This document shows, piece after piece, positions 9,142-18,116 of a stretch of DNA of 64,000 bases. Location: the NCBI GenBank assembly GCA_963845675.1, contig CAWJSX010000001.1, positions 992,001-1,056,000 on the forward strand. The letters are read 5' to 3'. The notes below the pieces were generated by a model, which saw only the letters and a program-made list of their open reading frames with translations, had not been told where the DNA came from and made no database searches. The stretch comes from CAWJMD01 sp963845675 (GTDB lineage Bacteria; Actinomycetota; Actinomycetes; Actinomycetales; CAWJMD01). The position numbers were made by a program, and so were the translations under genes. Numbering within the stretch: the stretch's first letter is position 1; the number at the start of each line of letters is the position of its first letter.

Positions 9142-10554
9142 TCAGGACGTGTCAGGTCCGCCGATCAGCCCACGCAGCCGCTCCAGCCGGGCCGAGACGT
9201 CGCGCTCGAATCCGCGGTCGGTCGGCGCGTAGTAGCGGCGACCGACCAGAGGGTCCGGTGCGTACTGCTGCGCCGCGACCCCGTGCGGCTCGTCGTGCGA
9301 GTACACGTAGCCACGGCCGTGCCCGAGCTGGCCGGCGCCCGGATAGTGCGCGTCGCGCAGGTGCGACGGGACCGTGCCGGAGCGCCCGGCCCGCACGTCG
9401 GCGATCGCCGCGTCGATGCCCAGGTAGGCGGCGTTCGACTTGGGCGCGGTCGCCAGGTGCACGACGGCCTGGGCCAGCACGATCCGCGCCTCCGGCATCC
9501 CGATCAGCTGCACCGCCTGGGCCGCGGCGACGGCCGTCTGCAGCGCCGAGGGGTCGGCCATCCCGACGTCCTCGCTCGCCGCGATGACGAGGCGGCGGGC
9601 GACGAAGCGCGGGTCCTCCCCCGCCTCCAGCATGCGGGCCAGGTAGTGCAGGGAGGCGTCGACGTCCGACCCCCGCATCGACTTGATGAAGGCGCTCGCC
9701 ACGTCGTAGTGCTGGTCCCCGGCGCGGTCGTAGCGCACGGCGGCGATGTCGAGGGCGCGCTCAGCCCGCGGCAGCGTGATCCGTGGGAGCTCGTCCGGGT
9801 CCTCCCCCGCGTCCGCGTGGTCGTCGGCTGCCGCCCCCGCCGCGGCCTCGAGCGCCGTCAGCACCCGGCGGGCGTCGCCCGAGGCGACCCGGACCAGGTG
9901 GTCGAGCGCCTCGTCGTCGGCCACGACCTCGCCCGCGAGCCCCCGACGGTCTGCCATCGCACGGTCGACGAGGCCGCGCAGGTCGGCGTCCGTCAGCGGC
10001 TGGAGGGTCAGCACCAGCGACCGGGACAGCAGGGGCGACACGACCGAGAACGACGGGTTCTCCGTCGTCGCGGCCACCAGCACCACCCACCGGTTCTCGA
10101 CCCCTGGCAGCAGGGCGTCCTGCTGCGCCTTCGTGAAGCGGTGGATCTCGTCCAGGAACAGCACGGTGGACCGGTGGTGCAGGTCGCGGTCGGTGCGCGC
10201 CTGCTCCATCACCGCACGCACGTCCTTCACGCCTGCCGTGATCGCCGACAGCTCGACGAACCTCCCGCCGGTCGCGCGGGACAGCACGTGGGCCACGGTC
10301 GTCTTGCCGGTGCCGGGCGGCCCCCACAGGATCAGGGACGCCGGGCCCGCGCGACGGCCGGCCGTCCCGCCCGGCGCGGTGACCTCCGTGAGCCGCCGCA
10401 GCGGCGACCCGGGGGCGAGCAGATGCCCCTGACCGACCACCTCGTCGAGGTCGCGGGGACGCATCCGGACCGCCAGTGGCGCCGCGGGCCTCGACGCGTC
10501 GACGCCGCCGTCGACGTCGTCCTCGGCGTCGTCCGCACTGAACAGGTCGGCCAC
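9142..10554 (-). CDS. rarA: Replication-associated recombination protein RarA (MgsA)
   Basis: AAA+ ATPase of the clamp-loader family that acts at stalled forks. About 470 residues. Walker A GPPGTGKTT, Walker B LFLDEIHRF, sensor 1 ATTENPSFSV, arginine finger region SPLLSRS, and the C-terminal tetramerisation domain (GSDVDASLHYLARMLEAGED, SEDVGMADP). Two in-frame GTG codons compete as starts: 10554 (MADLFSADD) and 10563; neither has a clear ribosome site. The open frame further upstream is not similar to the family. An acidic insert (DDHADAGEDPDELP) sits before the C-terminal domain. Divergent from the MMPL gene. Confidence 0.92.
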   Translation of the reverse strand: MADLFSADDAEDDVDGGVDASRPAAPLAVRMRPRDLDEVVGQGHLLAPGSPLRRLTEVTAPGGTAGRRAGPASLILWGPPGTGKTTVAHVLSRATGGRFVELSAITAGVKDVRAVMEQARTDRDLHHRSTVLFLDEIHRFTKAQQDALLPGVENRWVVLVAATTENPSFSVVSPLLSRSLVLTLQPLTDADLRGLVDRAMADRRGLAGEVVADDEALDHLVRVASGDARRVLTALEAAAGAAADDHADAGEDPDELPRITLPRAERALDIAAVRYDRAGDQHYDVASAFIKSMRGSDVDASLHYLARMLEAGEDPRFVARRLVIAASEDVGMADPSALQTAVAAAQAVQLIGMPEARIVLAQAVVHLATAPKSNAAYLGIDAAIADVRAGRSGTVPSHLRDAHYPGAGQLGHGRGYVYSHDEPHGVAAQQYAPDPLVGRRYYAPTDRGFERDVSARLERLRGLIGGPDTS

Positions 10555-10649
10555 GGCGGTCACGGTAGCCCGGCTCGCCGGGCAGACACCGTTCGGGCCG
10601 GACGCCGACCAGTGCGCGGGGCGTCGCAGCCGTTTGCGATCCTGGCTGC

Positions 10650-12893
10650 GTGCTGGCGCGACTGGGGCGGGGGATCGCCCACAACCCCCTCCCCGTGGCG
10701 CTCGTGTGGCTCGTGCTGGTCCTCGGGGGCTTCGCGGCCTCCGTGGGCATCGTGGGGCCGGGGCTCTTCGCACAGCTGTCGGGCGGGGACCCCAGCGTCG
10801 ACGGTGAGGCGCAGACCGGTCGGGACCTGCTGTCGGCCGCCCAGCCGCTGGGTCCCTCGTCCACGCTCCTGGTCGAGGGCGTCGACCCGGCCGACGAGGG
10901 GATCGTGCGGCTCGTCGCGCAGGGGCGCAGCCGGCTGCTGGGTCTGGAGGGTGTCGCCCAGGTGGTCGACCCGTTCGCCGCCCCGCCCCTGCCCGACGGT
11001 TCGCCGTCGCCCGGGTCGCTGGCCCTGCTCTCCTCTGATGGACGGGGCTTCGCGGTCTCGGTCTCGCTGCAGGACGGTCTGGGCGACAGCGAGAAGGTGC
11101 TCGACGAGGTGGAGACCCGCCTCGCGGAGCTGGGCGACGGGATCGTCGAGGCGCAGCCGGGCAGCAGCTATCGCATCGGGGGCCTGACCCAGCTGATCGA
11201 CGAGATCATCGACCAGACCGAGGAGGACCTGCGGTCGGGCGAGACGGTCGCGGTCGCGATCAGCCTGCTCGTGATGGTCTTCGTCTTCGGCGGCCTGCTG
11301 GCGGCCGGGCTGCCGATCACCGGTGCGATCGCGTCCATCGCCGGCGGGTTCACCGTGCTGCTCGGCTTCGCCACCCTCATCGACCTCGACTCGACGGTGG
11401 TCAACGTCGTCACCGTGATGGGCCTAGGGCTGTGCATCGACTACGGGCTGCTGCTGGTCAGCCGGTTCCGTGAGGAGCTGCGTCACCGTGCCCCCGAGGA
11501 CCTGGCGCCGTCGGGCACCCGGCGCGAGCGGCAGGCCCGCGCGGCCGAGGTCGTCCCCGACGCCGTGGCCGCGACCCTGCAGACCGCCGGACGCACCGTG
11601 CTGTTCAGTGGGCTGATCGTCGCCACGAGCCTGTCCGGTCTGGTCTTCTTCGAGGCGTCGATCCTCAAGTCGCTCGGCGCTGCGGGCATCTCGGTGGTCG
11701 CAGTGGCCCTGCTCGTCGCGCTGACGCTGGTGCCCGCGCTGCTGGCGCTCGGTGGCCGGCGACTGGCGCGCCAGAGCCGCGTGCTGCGCCTACCCGGCCT
11801 GTCCCGCCTGGCCCGGGGCTTCGGCGAGATCGCCCCGGACGAAGGCGTCTTCAGCCGTCTGGCGCGACGGGTACAACGCAGGCCGTGGTGGGTCACCGTC
11901 GGCGTCAGCGCCCTGCTGCTGGTGGCCGCCTCACCCGTCCTGCACCTCCAGCTGCGCAGCGCCGGCGCCGAGATGCTGCCCACCGACAGCCCTCAGCGCG
12001 TCTTCACCGAGACGCTGGAGCGCGACTACCCAGCGCTCACCTCGGCCCCGGTGCAGATCGTGACGAAGGCTGCACCCGACGAGATCGGTGCGTGGGCGAG
12101 CGATCTGGCCGACCTCGAGGGAGTGACCTCCGTCGAGCCGCCGCGTGAGGTCGGCGACGTCACCCTCGTGCCCGTGCGGGTGGACGACGAACGCGGCAAC
12201 GGACCCGTCGCCACCGGCGTCGTGGAGGCCGTCCGCGCCGACCGTCCCTCCGAGCAGATCTGGGTGACGGGGCAGGCCGCGGGGCAGGTCGACTTCGGGG
12301 AGTCGCTGGCCGACCGCGCACCGTGGGCGATCGGGGTCGTCGTCCTGGCGACCTTCCTGCTGCTGTTCGCGATGACCGGCTCGGTGCTGATCCCGGTGAA
12401 GGCGCTGCTGATGAACGTGATCTCCCTCGGCGCCAGCCTCGGCGTCGTGGTCTGGGGGTTCCAGGACGCGCACCTCTCGGGCCTGCTCGGCTTCACTCCG
12501 CCCGACGGCATCGACACCGTCATCCCGCCGATCGTGCTCGCCCTCGGCTTCGGCCTGTCGATGGACTACGAGGTCTTCCTGCTCTCGCGCATCAAGGAGA
12601 TGCACGACGGCGGCCTGCCGACGAGCGAGGCCGTCGTCGCGGGTCTGCAGCGCTCGGGTCGCATCATCTCGTCGGCCGCACTGATCGTCGTGATCGTCTT
12701 CTCCGGGTTCATCTTCGGCGAGCTGATGATCATCCAGCAGACGGGTGTCGCCCTCGCCGTGGCCATCGCGCTCGACGCCACCCTCGTCCGGATGCTGCTG
12801 GTCCCCGCGACGATGACGCTGCTCGGGGACTGGAACTGGTGGGCCCCGGGCCCTCTGCGCCGCCTGCACGACCGGTTCGGCCTCTCCCACTGA
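10650..12893 (+). CDS. MMPL/RND-superfamily exporter
   Basis: 747-residue integral membrane transporter of the MMPL family, whose actinobacterial members export lipids or other hydrophobic compounds using proton motive force. Two similar halves are visible: an N-terminal helix (LPVALVWLVLVLGGFAASVG), a periplasmic loop, and five helices with the conserved TVVNVVTVMGLGLCIDYGLLLVSRF segment; then a second helix (WWVTVGVSALLLVAASPV), loop, and helices including ALGFGLSMDYEVFLLSRIKE. The GTG start at 10650 leaves 95 bases to rarA on the other strand. It ends 21 bases before the convergent ABC-F gene. The substrate cannot be read from the sequence. Confidence 0.9.
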   Translation: MLARLGRGIAHNPLPVALVWLVLVLGGFAASVGIVGPGLFAQLSGGDPSVDGEAQTGRDLLSAAQPLGPSSTLLVEGVDPADEGIVRLVAQGRSRLLGLEGVAQVVDPFAAPPLPDGSPSPGSLALLSSDGRGFAVSVSLQDGLGDSEKVLDEVETRLAELGDGIVEAQPGSSYRIGGLTQLIDEIIDQTEEDLRSGETVAVAISLLVMVFVFGGLLAAGLPITGAIASIAGGFTVLLGFATLIDLDSTVVNVVTVMGLGLCIDYGLLLVSRFREELRHRAPEDLAPSGTRRERQARAAEVVPDAVAATLQTAGRTVLFSGLIVATSLSGLVFFEASILKSLGAAGISVVAVALLVALTLVPALLALGGRRLARQSRVLRLPGLSRLARGFGEIAPDEGVFSRLARRVQRRPWWVTVGVSALLLVAASPVLHLQLRSAGAEMLPTDSPQRVFTETLERDYPALTSAPVQIVTKAAPDEIGAWASDLADLEGVTSVEPPREVGDVTLVPVRVDDERGNGPVATGVVEAVRADRPSEQIWVTGQAAGQVDFGESLADRAPWAIGVVVLATFLLLFAMTGSVLIPVKALLMNVISLGASLGVVVWGFQDAHLSGLLGFTPPDGIDTVIPPIVLALGFGLSMDYEVFLLSRIKEMHDGGLPTSEAVVAGLQRSGRIISSAALIVVIVFSGFIFGELMIIQQTGVALAVAIALDATLVRMLLVPATMTLLGDWNWWAPGPLRRLHDRFGLSH

Positions 12894-12914
12894 CCACCCC
12901 CCACCCGGCGCAGA

Positions 12915-14579
12915 TCAGGGTGAGGCGCTCAGGACCAGCTCGTCGCCGGCCCAGCGGCGCCGCAACCAGCGGTCGTGCGAGGCGACGAGGACGGGGCCCG
13001 GACGGGCCCCCAGCGCCTCCTCGAGCTCGTCGACCAGCGTGAGGGAGAGGTGGTCGGTCGGCTCGTCGAGCAGGAGGACGTCCGGAGGCGACGCGACGAG
13101 CCGGGCGAGGGCGACGCGCCGCTGCTGGCCGACCGACAGGTCCCCCACCGGGGTACGGAGCTCCGCCGGCCGCAGGACGCCGACCGCCAGCAGGGCCTCG
13201 ACGTGCTCGTCGACGTCACCCTCGCGCCCCGCGGCGAAGGCGCTCAGCGCGTTGAGGGACGGGTCCGCCCACACCGTGCGCTGGGCCAGCAGCCCGACCG
13301 TCGCGCCGGGCGCCCGCGTGACGCGTCCGGCGTCGGGAGCGAGATGTCCGGCCATCACGGCCAGCAGGGTCGACTTGCCCACGCCGTTCGCCCCGGTGAC
13401 CAGCAGCCGCGTGCCGCCGGTCACCTGCACCGAGCACTGCGACAGGCGTCCGGCGACCTGGACGGCGCGGGCCTCGACCAGGGGACCCTCCAGGTCATTC
13501 TTCGGCGCGGGAGCCGAGAACCGCAGCAGCGCAGGGGGTTCGGGAACACGCCTGCGGTCGTGGTCGACGAGACGCTGCTGCGCGTCGCGAACCCGTCGTG
13601 ACACGGCGGCGTCGACGCGCTGCGAGAAGAAGTGGCCGGCGATCTTGTCGTTGTCCCGGGGCTCGCGGCTCTCGTGGCCGACGGTGGTCGCCGACGATCC
13701 CTCGCGCGTGAGCGTCTCGAGCCGGTCGCGCTCGGCCTGCCACTCCTCGTGAGCCACCTCCCAGCGTCGCCGTGCGGCGGACTTGGCGGCCAGGTGGTCG
13801 CTGTAGGCGCCGCGGCTGCGGGTGGGTCCGGGCACCGGCGCGGGCGAGCGGGCGTGTGCCAGAGCGGGATCCAGGTCGACCGCTGCCGTGCAGACCGTGT
13901 CGATGAACTGCCGGTCGTGGCTGACGGCCACGACCGCCCCGGGCCAGTCGTGCACCTCGCGCTCCAGGTGCGTGAGCGCGGCGTCGTCGAGGTGGGTCGT
14001 CGGCTCGTCGAGCAGCAGGATCGCGGGACGTCGCACCAGCAGCACCGCGAGTGCCAGCCTGCTCACCTGCCCGCCGGAGAGCGTGCCGAGCCTGCGGCGT
14101 GGGTCGACGTCGGCCAGACCGAGCCCGGAGAGGACGGCCGCGAGCCGTGACTGCTGCGTCCACGCGTCGAGCCGGTCGAGCTCGGCGAGCACGTCGGCGT
14201 ACCCGTCCAGGACCTGCGGGTCCGCCTCGGCACTGACCTGCTGCTCGAGGACGGACCGCCGCTGCTGCACCGCCTCCACCTCGGCGGTCGCCTGACCCAG
14301 CACCTCCCCCACCGTCCGCCCGCCTGCCACCTGCACCTGCTGGGGCAGCAGCCCGACCGACCCGTGCCGGAGCACACGTCCGACCTCGGGTTCCTGCACC
14401 CCGGCCAGCACGCGCAGCAGCGTCGACTTGCCGACGCCGTTCTCGCCGACCAGGGCGAGCCGCGAGCCGGCCCCGGCCACCAGGTCGACGCCGTCGAGCA
14501 CCAGCCGCGACCCGTAGCGCACCACCACGCCGTCCGCCGTGAGCTGGACGCGACCTGCCGGGCCGGTCGGTGTGGTCAC
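12915..14579 (-). CDS. ABC-F family ATPase
   Basis: Soluble twin-ATPase protein; ABC-F members bind the ribosome, some as antibiotic-resistance factors. 554 residues. First cassette: Walker A GENGVGKST, signature LSGGQ, Walker B LLLDEPTTHLD. Second cassette: GANGVGKST, signature LSVGQ, LLLDEPTDHLS. A basic/charged inter-domain linker (YSDHLAAKSAARRRWEVAHE) resembles the ABC-F P-site tRNA interaction motif region. No transmembrane helices. GTG start at 14579, 28 bases after aspS and probably in its transcript. Whether it confers drug resistance or is a housekeeping factor cannot be decided here. Confidence 0.9.
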   Translation of the reverse strand: MTTPTGPAGRVQLTADGVVVRYGSRLVLDGVDLVAGAGSRLALVGENGVGKSTLLRVLAGVQEPEVGRVLRHGSVGLLPQQVQVAGGRTVGEVLGQATAEVEAVQQRRSVLEQQVSAEADPQVLDGYADVLAELDRLDAWTQQSRLAAVLSGLGLADVDPRRRLGTLSGGQVSRLALAVLLVRRPAILLLDEPTTHLDDAALTHLEREVHDWPGAVVAVSHDRQFIDTVCTAAVDLDPALAHARSPAPVPGPTRSRGAYSDHLAAKSAARRRWEVAHEEWQAERDRLETLTREGSSATTVGHESREPRDNDKIAGHFFSQRVDAAVSRRVRDAQQRLVDHDRRRVPEPPALLRFSAPAPKNDLEGPLVEARAVQVAGRLSQCSVQVTGGTRLLVTGANGVGKSTLLAVMAGHLAPDAGRVTRAPGATVGLLAQRTVWADPSLNALSAFAAGREGDVDEHVEALLAVGVLRPAELRTPVGDLSVGQQRRVALARLVASPPDVLLLDEPTDHLSLTLVDELEEALGARPGPVLVASHDRWLRRRWAGDELVLSASP

Positions 14580-14607
14580 GTCTGGCTCCCTCGGCCGCCG
14601 CGCGGCG

Positions 14608-16383
14608 CTACGACGCGGGCGCCGCCTTGGCCGGCGCCGCGTCGACGCCTGCCTCGCGACGCTGCGCGGCCGTGATGGGGGCAGGGGCCTGCGTCAGGGG
14701 GTCGTAGCCGCCACCGGACTTCGGGAACGCGATGGTGTCGCGGATCGAGTCGCTCCCGGACAGCAAAGCCACGATCCGGTCCCAACCGAAGGCGATCCCG
14801 CCGTGCGGCGGGGCGCCGAACGCGAAGGCGTCGAGCAGGAAGCCGAACTTCTCCTGCGCCTCCTCCGCCGAGATCCCCATCATCGCGAAGACGCGCTCCT
14901 GCACGTCGCGGCGGTGGATACGGATCGACCCGCCGCCGATCTCGTGCCCGTTGCACACGATGTCGTAGGCGTAGGCGAGCGCCTCACCGGGCGACTCCTC
15001 GAAGCGGTCGATCCACTCGGGCTTCGGCGAGGTGAAGGCGTGGTGGACGGCCGTCCAGGCCCCGGAGCCGACGGCGACGTCACCGGAGGCCACGGCGTCG
15101 GACGCCGCCTCGAACAGCGGTGCGTCCACGATCCACACCAGCTTCCAGGCCTTCTCGTCGATGAGGTCGCAGCGCCGGGCGATCTCGTCCCGCGCCGCGC
15201 CGAGCAGGGCGCGCGAGCTCGGCGCCGGACCGGCGGCGAAGAAGATGCAGTCACCCGGCGCCGCGCCGGTGTGAGCGGTCAGGCCCGCGAGCTCCGCCTC
15301 GGAGAGGTTCTTGGCCACCGGCCCACCGAGCGTCCCGTCCTCGCCGACGGTGACGTAGGCGAGGCCCTTCGCCCCGCGCTGCTTGGCCCACTCCTGCCAG
15401 GCGTCGAACTGCCGGCGCGGCTGCGAGGCCCCACCGGGCATCACGACGGCACCGACGTACGGGGCCTGGAAGACGCGGAAACCGGTGTCGGAGAAGTACT
15501 CCGTGCAGTCCACGAGCTCGAGCTCGAAACGCAGGTCCGGCTTGTCGGTGCCGTAGCGCGACATCGCCTCCGCGTACGTCATCCGGGGGAACGGGGTGGC
15601 GAGGTCGACGTCAACGAGCTTCCAGAGGGCGACCAGCACCTGCTCGGCGAGGTCGATCACGTCGTCCTGCTCGACGAAGCTCATCTCGATGTCGAGCTGC
15701 GTGAACTCCGGCTGGCGGTCCGCGCGGAAGTCCTCGTCCCGGTAGCAGCGGGCGATCTGGTAGTAGCGCTCCATGCCGGCGACCATCAGCAGCTGCTTGA
15801 AGAGCTGGGGGCTCTGCGGCAGCGCGTACCAGGAGCCCGGCTGCAGCCGGGAGGGGACCAGGAAGTCGCGTGCGCCCTCGGGCGTGGACCGGGTCAGCGT
15901 CGGCGTCTCGACCTCGACGAAGTCGTGCGCGTCGAGGACGGCACGGGCGGCGCGGTTGACGGCCGACCGCAGCCGGATCACCGAGCCCGGTCCGGTGCGG
16001 CGCAGGTCGAGGTAGCGGTGGCGCAGCCGGGCCTCCTCCCCCACCTCGACGTGGTCGTCGATCTGGAAGGGCAGGGGGGCCGAGGGGTTGAGGACCTCGA
16101 CCTCGGAGGCGATGACCTCGATGTCGCCCGTCGGCAGCGCCGGGTTCTCGTTGCCGGCCGGACGGGAGGCCACCTCGCCCACGATGCGCAGGCAGTACTC
16201 GTTGCGGAGGCCGTGGGCGACCTCCTCGTCGCGGACGACGACCTGGGAGACGCCGCTCGCGTCCCGCAGGTCGAGGAAGGCGACGCCCCCGTGGTCGCGG
16301 CGGCGGGCCACCCATCCGGTCAGCGTGACGGTGGTGCCGGCGTCGGCGGCTCGCAGCGAGCCGGCCTCGTGGGTGCGCAACAA
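14608..16383 (-). CDS. aspS: Aspartyl-tRNA synthetase
   Basis: Class II synthetase for tRNA-Asp (possibly also tRNA-Asn in organisms with GatCAB). 591 residues. N-terminal OB-fold anticodon-binding domain (TLTGWVARRRDHGGVAFLDL), motif 1 region ETPTLTRSTPEGARDF, PQSPQLFKQLLM, motif 2 RCYRDEDFRADRQPEFTQLD, bacterial GAD insert, motif 3 GGIAFGWDRIVALL. The start is assigned to a TTG at 16383 giving MLRTHEAGSLR, which aligns with family N-termini and has AGAGG upstream; the adjacent TTG at 16380 is equivalent. An Ala/Pro-rich tail ends the protein. Confidence 0.95.
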   Translation of the reverse strand: MLRTHEAGSLRAADAGTTVTLTGWVARRRDHGGVAFLDLRDASGVSQVVVRDEEVAHGLRNEYCLRIVGEVASRPAGNENPALPTGDIEVIASEVEVLNPSAPLPFQIDDHVEVGEEARLRHRYLDLRRTGPGSVIRLRSAVNRAARAVLDAHDFVEVETPTLTRSTPEGARDFLVPSRLQPGSWYALPQSPQLFKQLLMVAGMERYYQIARCYRDEDFRADRQPEFTQLDIEMSFVEQDDVIDLAEQVLVALWKLVDVDLATPFPRMTYAEAMSRYGTDKPDLRFELELVDCTEYFSDTGFRVFQAPYVGAVVMPGGASQPRRQFDAWQEWAKQRGAKGLAYVTVGEDGTLGGPVAKNLSEAELAGLTAHTGAAPGDCIFFAAGPAPSSRALLGAARDEIARRCDLIDEKAWKLVWIVDAPLFEAASDAVASGDVAVGSGAWTAVHHAFTSPKPEWIDRFEESPGEALAYAYDIVCNGHEIGGGSIRIHRRDVQERVFAMMGISAEEAQEKFGFLLDAFAFGAPPHGGIAFGWDRIVALLSGSDSIRDTIAFPKSGGGYDPLTQAPAPITAAQRREAGVDAAPAKAAPAS

Positions 16384-16519
16384 CGGAAACCTCTGCAGGT
16401 CGGGGTCGGGGTGACCGCACGATCTTACGGACTCCGCGCCGATCCCCCGCACCGCCATTTTCCCGTGGCATCCTCGGGCCCACCGCCGCCGGGGGTGCGG
16501 ACGGGGACGGGAGCAGTCG

Positions 16520-17128
16520 ATGACGGACGCGGGACAGCACGACACCCACCAGGACGAGGGGTTCGACTGGTCGATCCTGACCCGCCAGGACCCCATGGCG
16601 ATGGTGCGCGGGCAGCTGGGGTTCTCGTGGATGGAGCTCTCCGCGCGGCTCGCCACCCTGACCGACGAGCAGTACCTCTGGGCACCCGTGCCCGGCACCC
16701 TGACGGTGTGCCGTCGCAGCGAGGCGACCGGGCGGGTCGTCGGGTCCGGCGAGTGGGTGGCCCAGTGGCCCGCGGGTCCGGACCACGTGGGTCCGCGCAG
16801 CATCGCCTGGCTCGTCGCCCACCTCACCGAGGGCTTCTTCGAACGATGGGAGTGGACGTTCGGGGAGCGTCGGCGCCGCCGTGACGACATCGAGCTCCAC
16901 CCGACCGCCGCGGCCGGCGTTGCGGCGCTGAGTCACTGGGTGGAGGCGTGGATCGCCGGGATCGACTCGCTGGACGCCGACCAGGTGATGACCGTCGGGC
17001 TCAGCCGGGCCACCGAGATCGACGCCACCGCGCCGTTCGGCCACCTGGTGCTGCACATGAACCGCGAGCTGATCCACCACGGCGCCGAGATCTGCCTGCT
17101 GCAGGACCTGCACACGGTCGGCGCCTGA
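16520..17128 (+). CDS. DinB-superfamily protein
   Basis: 202-residue soluble protein of the DinB/YfiT four-helix metal-binding fold, whose members include thiol transferases and uncharacterised enzymes. Histidines in the expected spacing appear in LVAHLTEGFFERWEW and in LVLHMNRELIHHGAEI near the C-terminus. ATG at 16520 after GACGGGAG. It precedes the MerR regulator on the same strand with a 125-base gap, and is divergent from aspS. The specific substrate is unknown. Confidence 0.8.
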   Translation: MTDAGQHDTHQDEGFDWSILTRQDPMAMVRGQLGFSWMELSARLATLTDEQYLWAPVPGTLTVCRRSEATGRVVGSGEWVAQWPAGPDHVGPRSIAWLVAHLTEGFFERWEWTFGERRRRRDDIELHPTAAAGVAALSHWVEAWIAGIDSLDADQVMTVGLSRATEIDATAPFGHLVLHMNRELIHHGAEICLLQDLHTVGA

Positions 17129-17181
17129 CCTCACCCGGCGGACGGGGCTCCCCGGGCGGTGACCGTCCGGACCGAATCGAC

Positions 17182-17204
17182 TTGACCCTGACGCCGCGTG
17201 AGGG
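17182..17204 (+). promoter_or_regulatory. MerR-type operator/promoter
   Basis: A TTGACC -35 hexamer at 17182-17187 runs into an imperfect inverted repeat CCCTGACG-CCG-CGTGAGGG (17186-17204, one mismatch). MerR-family activators bind such dyads inside an over-long -35/-10 spacer. The site sits 50 bases upstream of the MerR gene start, consistent with autoregulation. A convincing -10 hexamer at the expected 19-base spacing is not visible. Confidence 0.6.
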
Positions 17205-17253
17205 CTCACGGTGGGGCGTGCACGCCCCGCCGGGACGTGTGGAGGGAGAAGCC

Positions 17254-18018
17254 GTGGACCACTCGGTAGGGCAGGTCGCCGCGTTCGCGGGGGTCAGTGT
17301 CAGGACGCTGCACCACTACGACGAGATCGGCCTGCTGCGACCCAGCACTCGGAATGCCGCCGGCTACCGGCTGTACTCCGACGCGGACCTCGACCGCCTG
17401 CACCAGGTGGTCTTCTACCGGGGGCTCGGTTTCTCGCTCGACGAGGTCGCCGACGTCCTCGACGACCCACGTGTCAGCGCCACGGAGCACCTGCGGCGCC
17501 AACGCGACCTGCTCGACGAGCGAATCGGGGCACTCGAGGACATGCGGCTGGCCGTTGACCGACTCTTGGAGGCGCGCACGATGGACATCAAGCTCACCCG
17601 CGAGGAGCAGTTCGAGATCTTCGGCGAGAACTGGCCCGGGGACGACTACGCGGCGGAGGCCGAGGAGCGCTGGGGTGAGACGGACGCGTGGAAGCAGTCG
17701 CAGGCGCGCACGTCGCAGTACACGAAGGAGCAGTGGACGCAGATCAAGGCCGAGATGGACGACGTGAACCGTCGCTTCGTCGAGGCCCTGGTCGCCGGCG
17801 AGCCCGCCGACGGGCACGTCGCGATGGACCTCGCGGAGACGGCTCGCGAGCACATCACGCGCTGGTTCTACGACTGCCCTCCGGAGATGCACGCCGGCCT
17901 GGCCGAGATGTACGTGGCCGACGAGCGGTTCAGGGACGGGTACGAGAAGCAGCATGAGGGGCTGGCCCAGTACGTCCACGACGCGGTGGTGGCCAACGCC
18001 GGGCGGGCCTCGCGCTGA
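17254..18018 (+). CDS. MerR-family regulator with TipAS effector domain
   Basis: 254-residue transcription factor. The N-terminal winged helix-turn-helix is clear (VGQVAAFAGVSVRTLHHYDE, then IGLLRPSTRNAAGYRLYSDA), followed by a dimerisation coiled coil to about residue 110 and a TipAS-type C-terminal domain (QWTQIKAEMDDVNRRF, ITRWFYDCPPEMHAGLAEMY). TipA-like proteins sense multidrug ligands in other actinobacteria. GTG 17254 was chosen: GGAGGG precedes it and the domain begins at once. The MerR-like dyad just upstream suggests self-control. It ends 17 bases before palindrome copy 2. Confidence 0.92.
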   Translation: MDHSVGQVAAFAGVSVRTLHHYDEIGLLRPSTRNAAGYRLYSDADLDRLHQVVFYRGLGFSLDEVADVLDDPRVSATEHLRRQRDLLDERIGALEDMRLAVDRLLEARTMDIKLTREEQFEIFGENWPGDDYAAEAEERWGETDAWKQSQARTSQYTKEQWTQIKAEMDDVNRRFVEALVAGEPADGHVAMDLAETAREHITRWFYDCPPEMHAGLAEMYVADERFRDGYEKQHEGLAQYVHDAVVANAGRASR

Positions 18019-18035
18019 CCACCCCTCCAAGCCCC

Positions 18036-18092
18036 CGAGTGGTCACGTCTGGCGCGACACGCCCGGCGTGTCGCGCCAGACGTGACCACTCG
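18036..18092. repeat. 57-base perfect palindrome, copy 2
   Basis: Same architecture as 9068-9124: two exact 28-base complementary arms around a single central base (18064). The inner TCTGGCGCGACACGCC block is identical to copy 1 while the outer blocks (CGAGTGGTCACG here, CGACTGGACGCA there) differ with matching changes in the opposite arm. It lies between the convergent MerR and phosphotransferase genes, where a bidirectional terminator would be expected. Confidence 0.9.
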
Positions 18093-18116
18093 GTGGCGTG
18101 GGGGGTGGTGGGGGGC

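Noticed and set aside
11850..11872. Third copy of the palindrome core (GTCTGGCGCGACGGG in the MMPL gene)
   Set aside because: Only 11 bases match, there is no complementary arm, and it lies within coding sequence.
16948..18018. Longer 356-residue MerR protein
   Set aside because: The first 100 residues overlap the DinB gene out of frame; a GGAGGG site and the helix-turn-helix start at GTG 17254.
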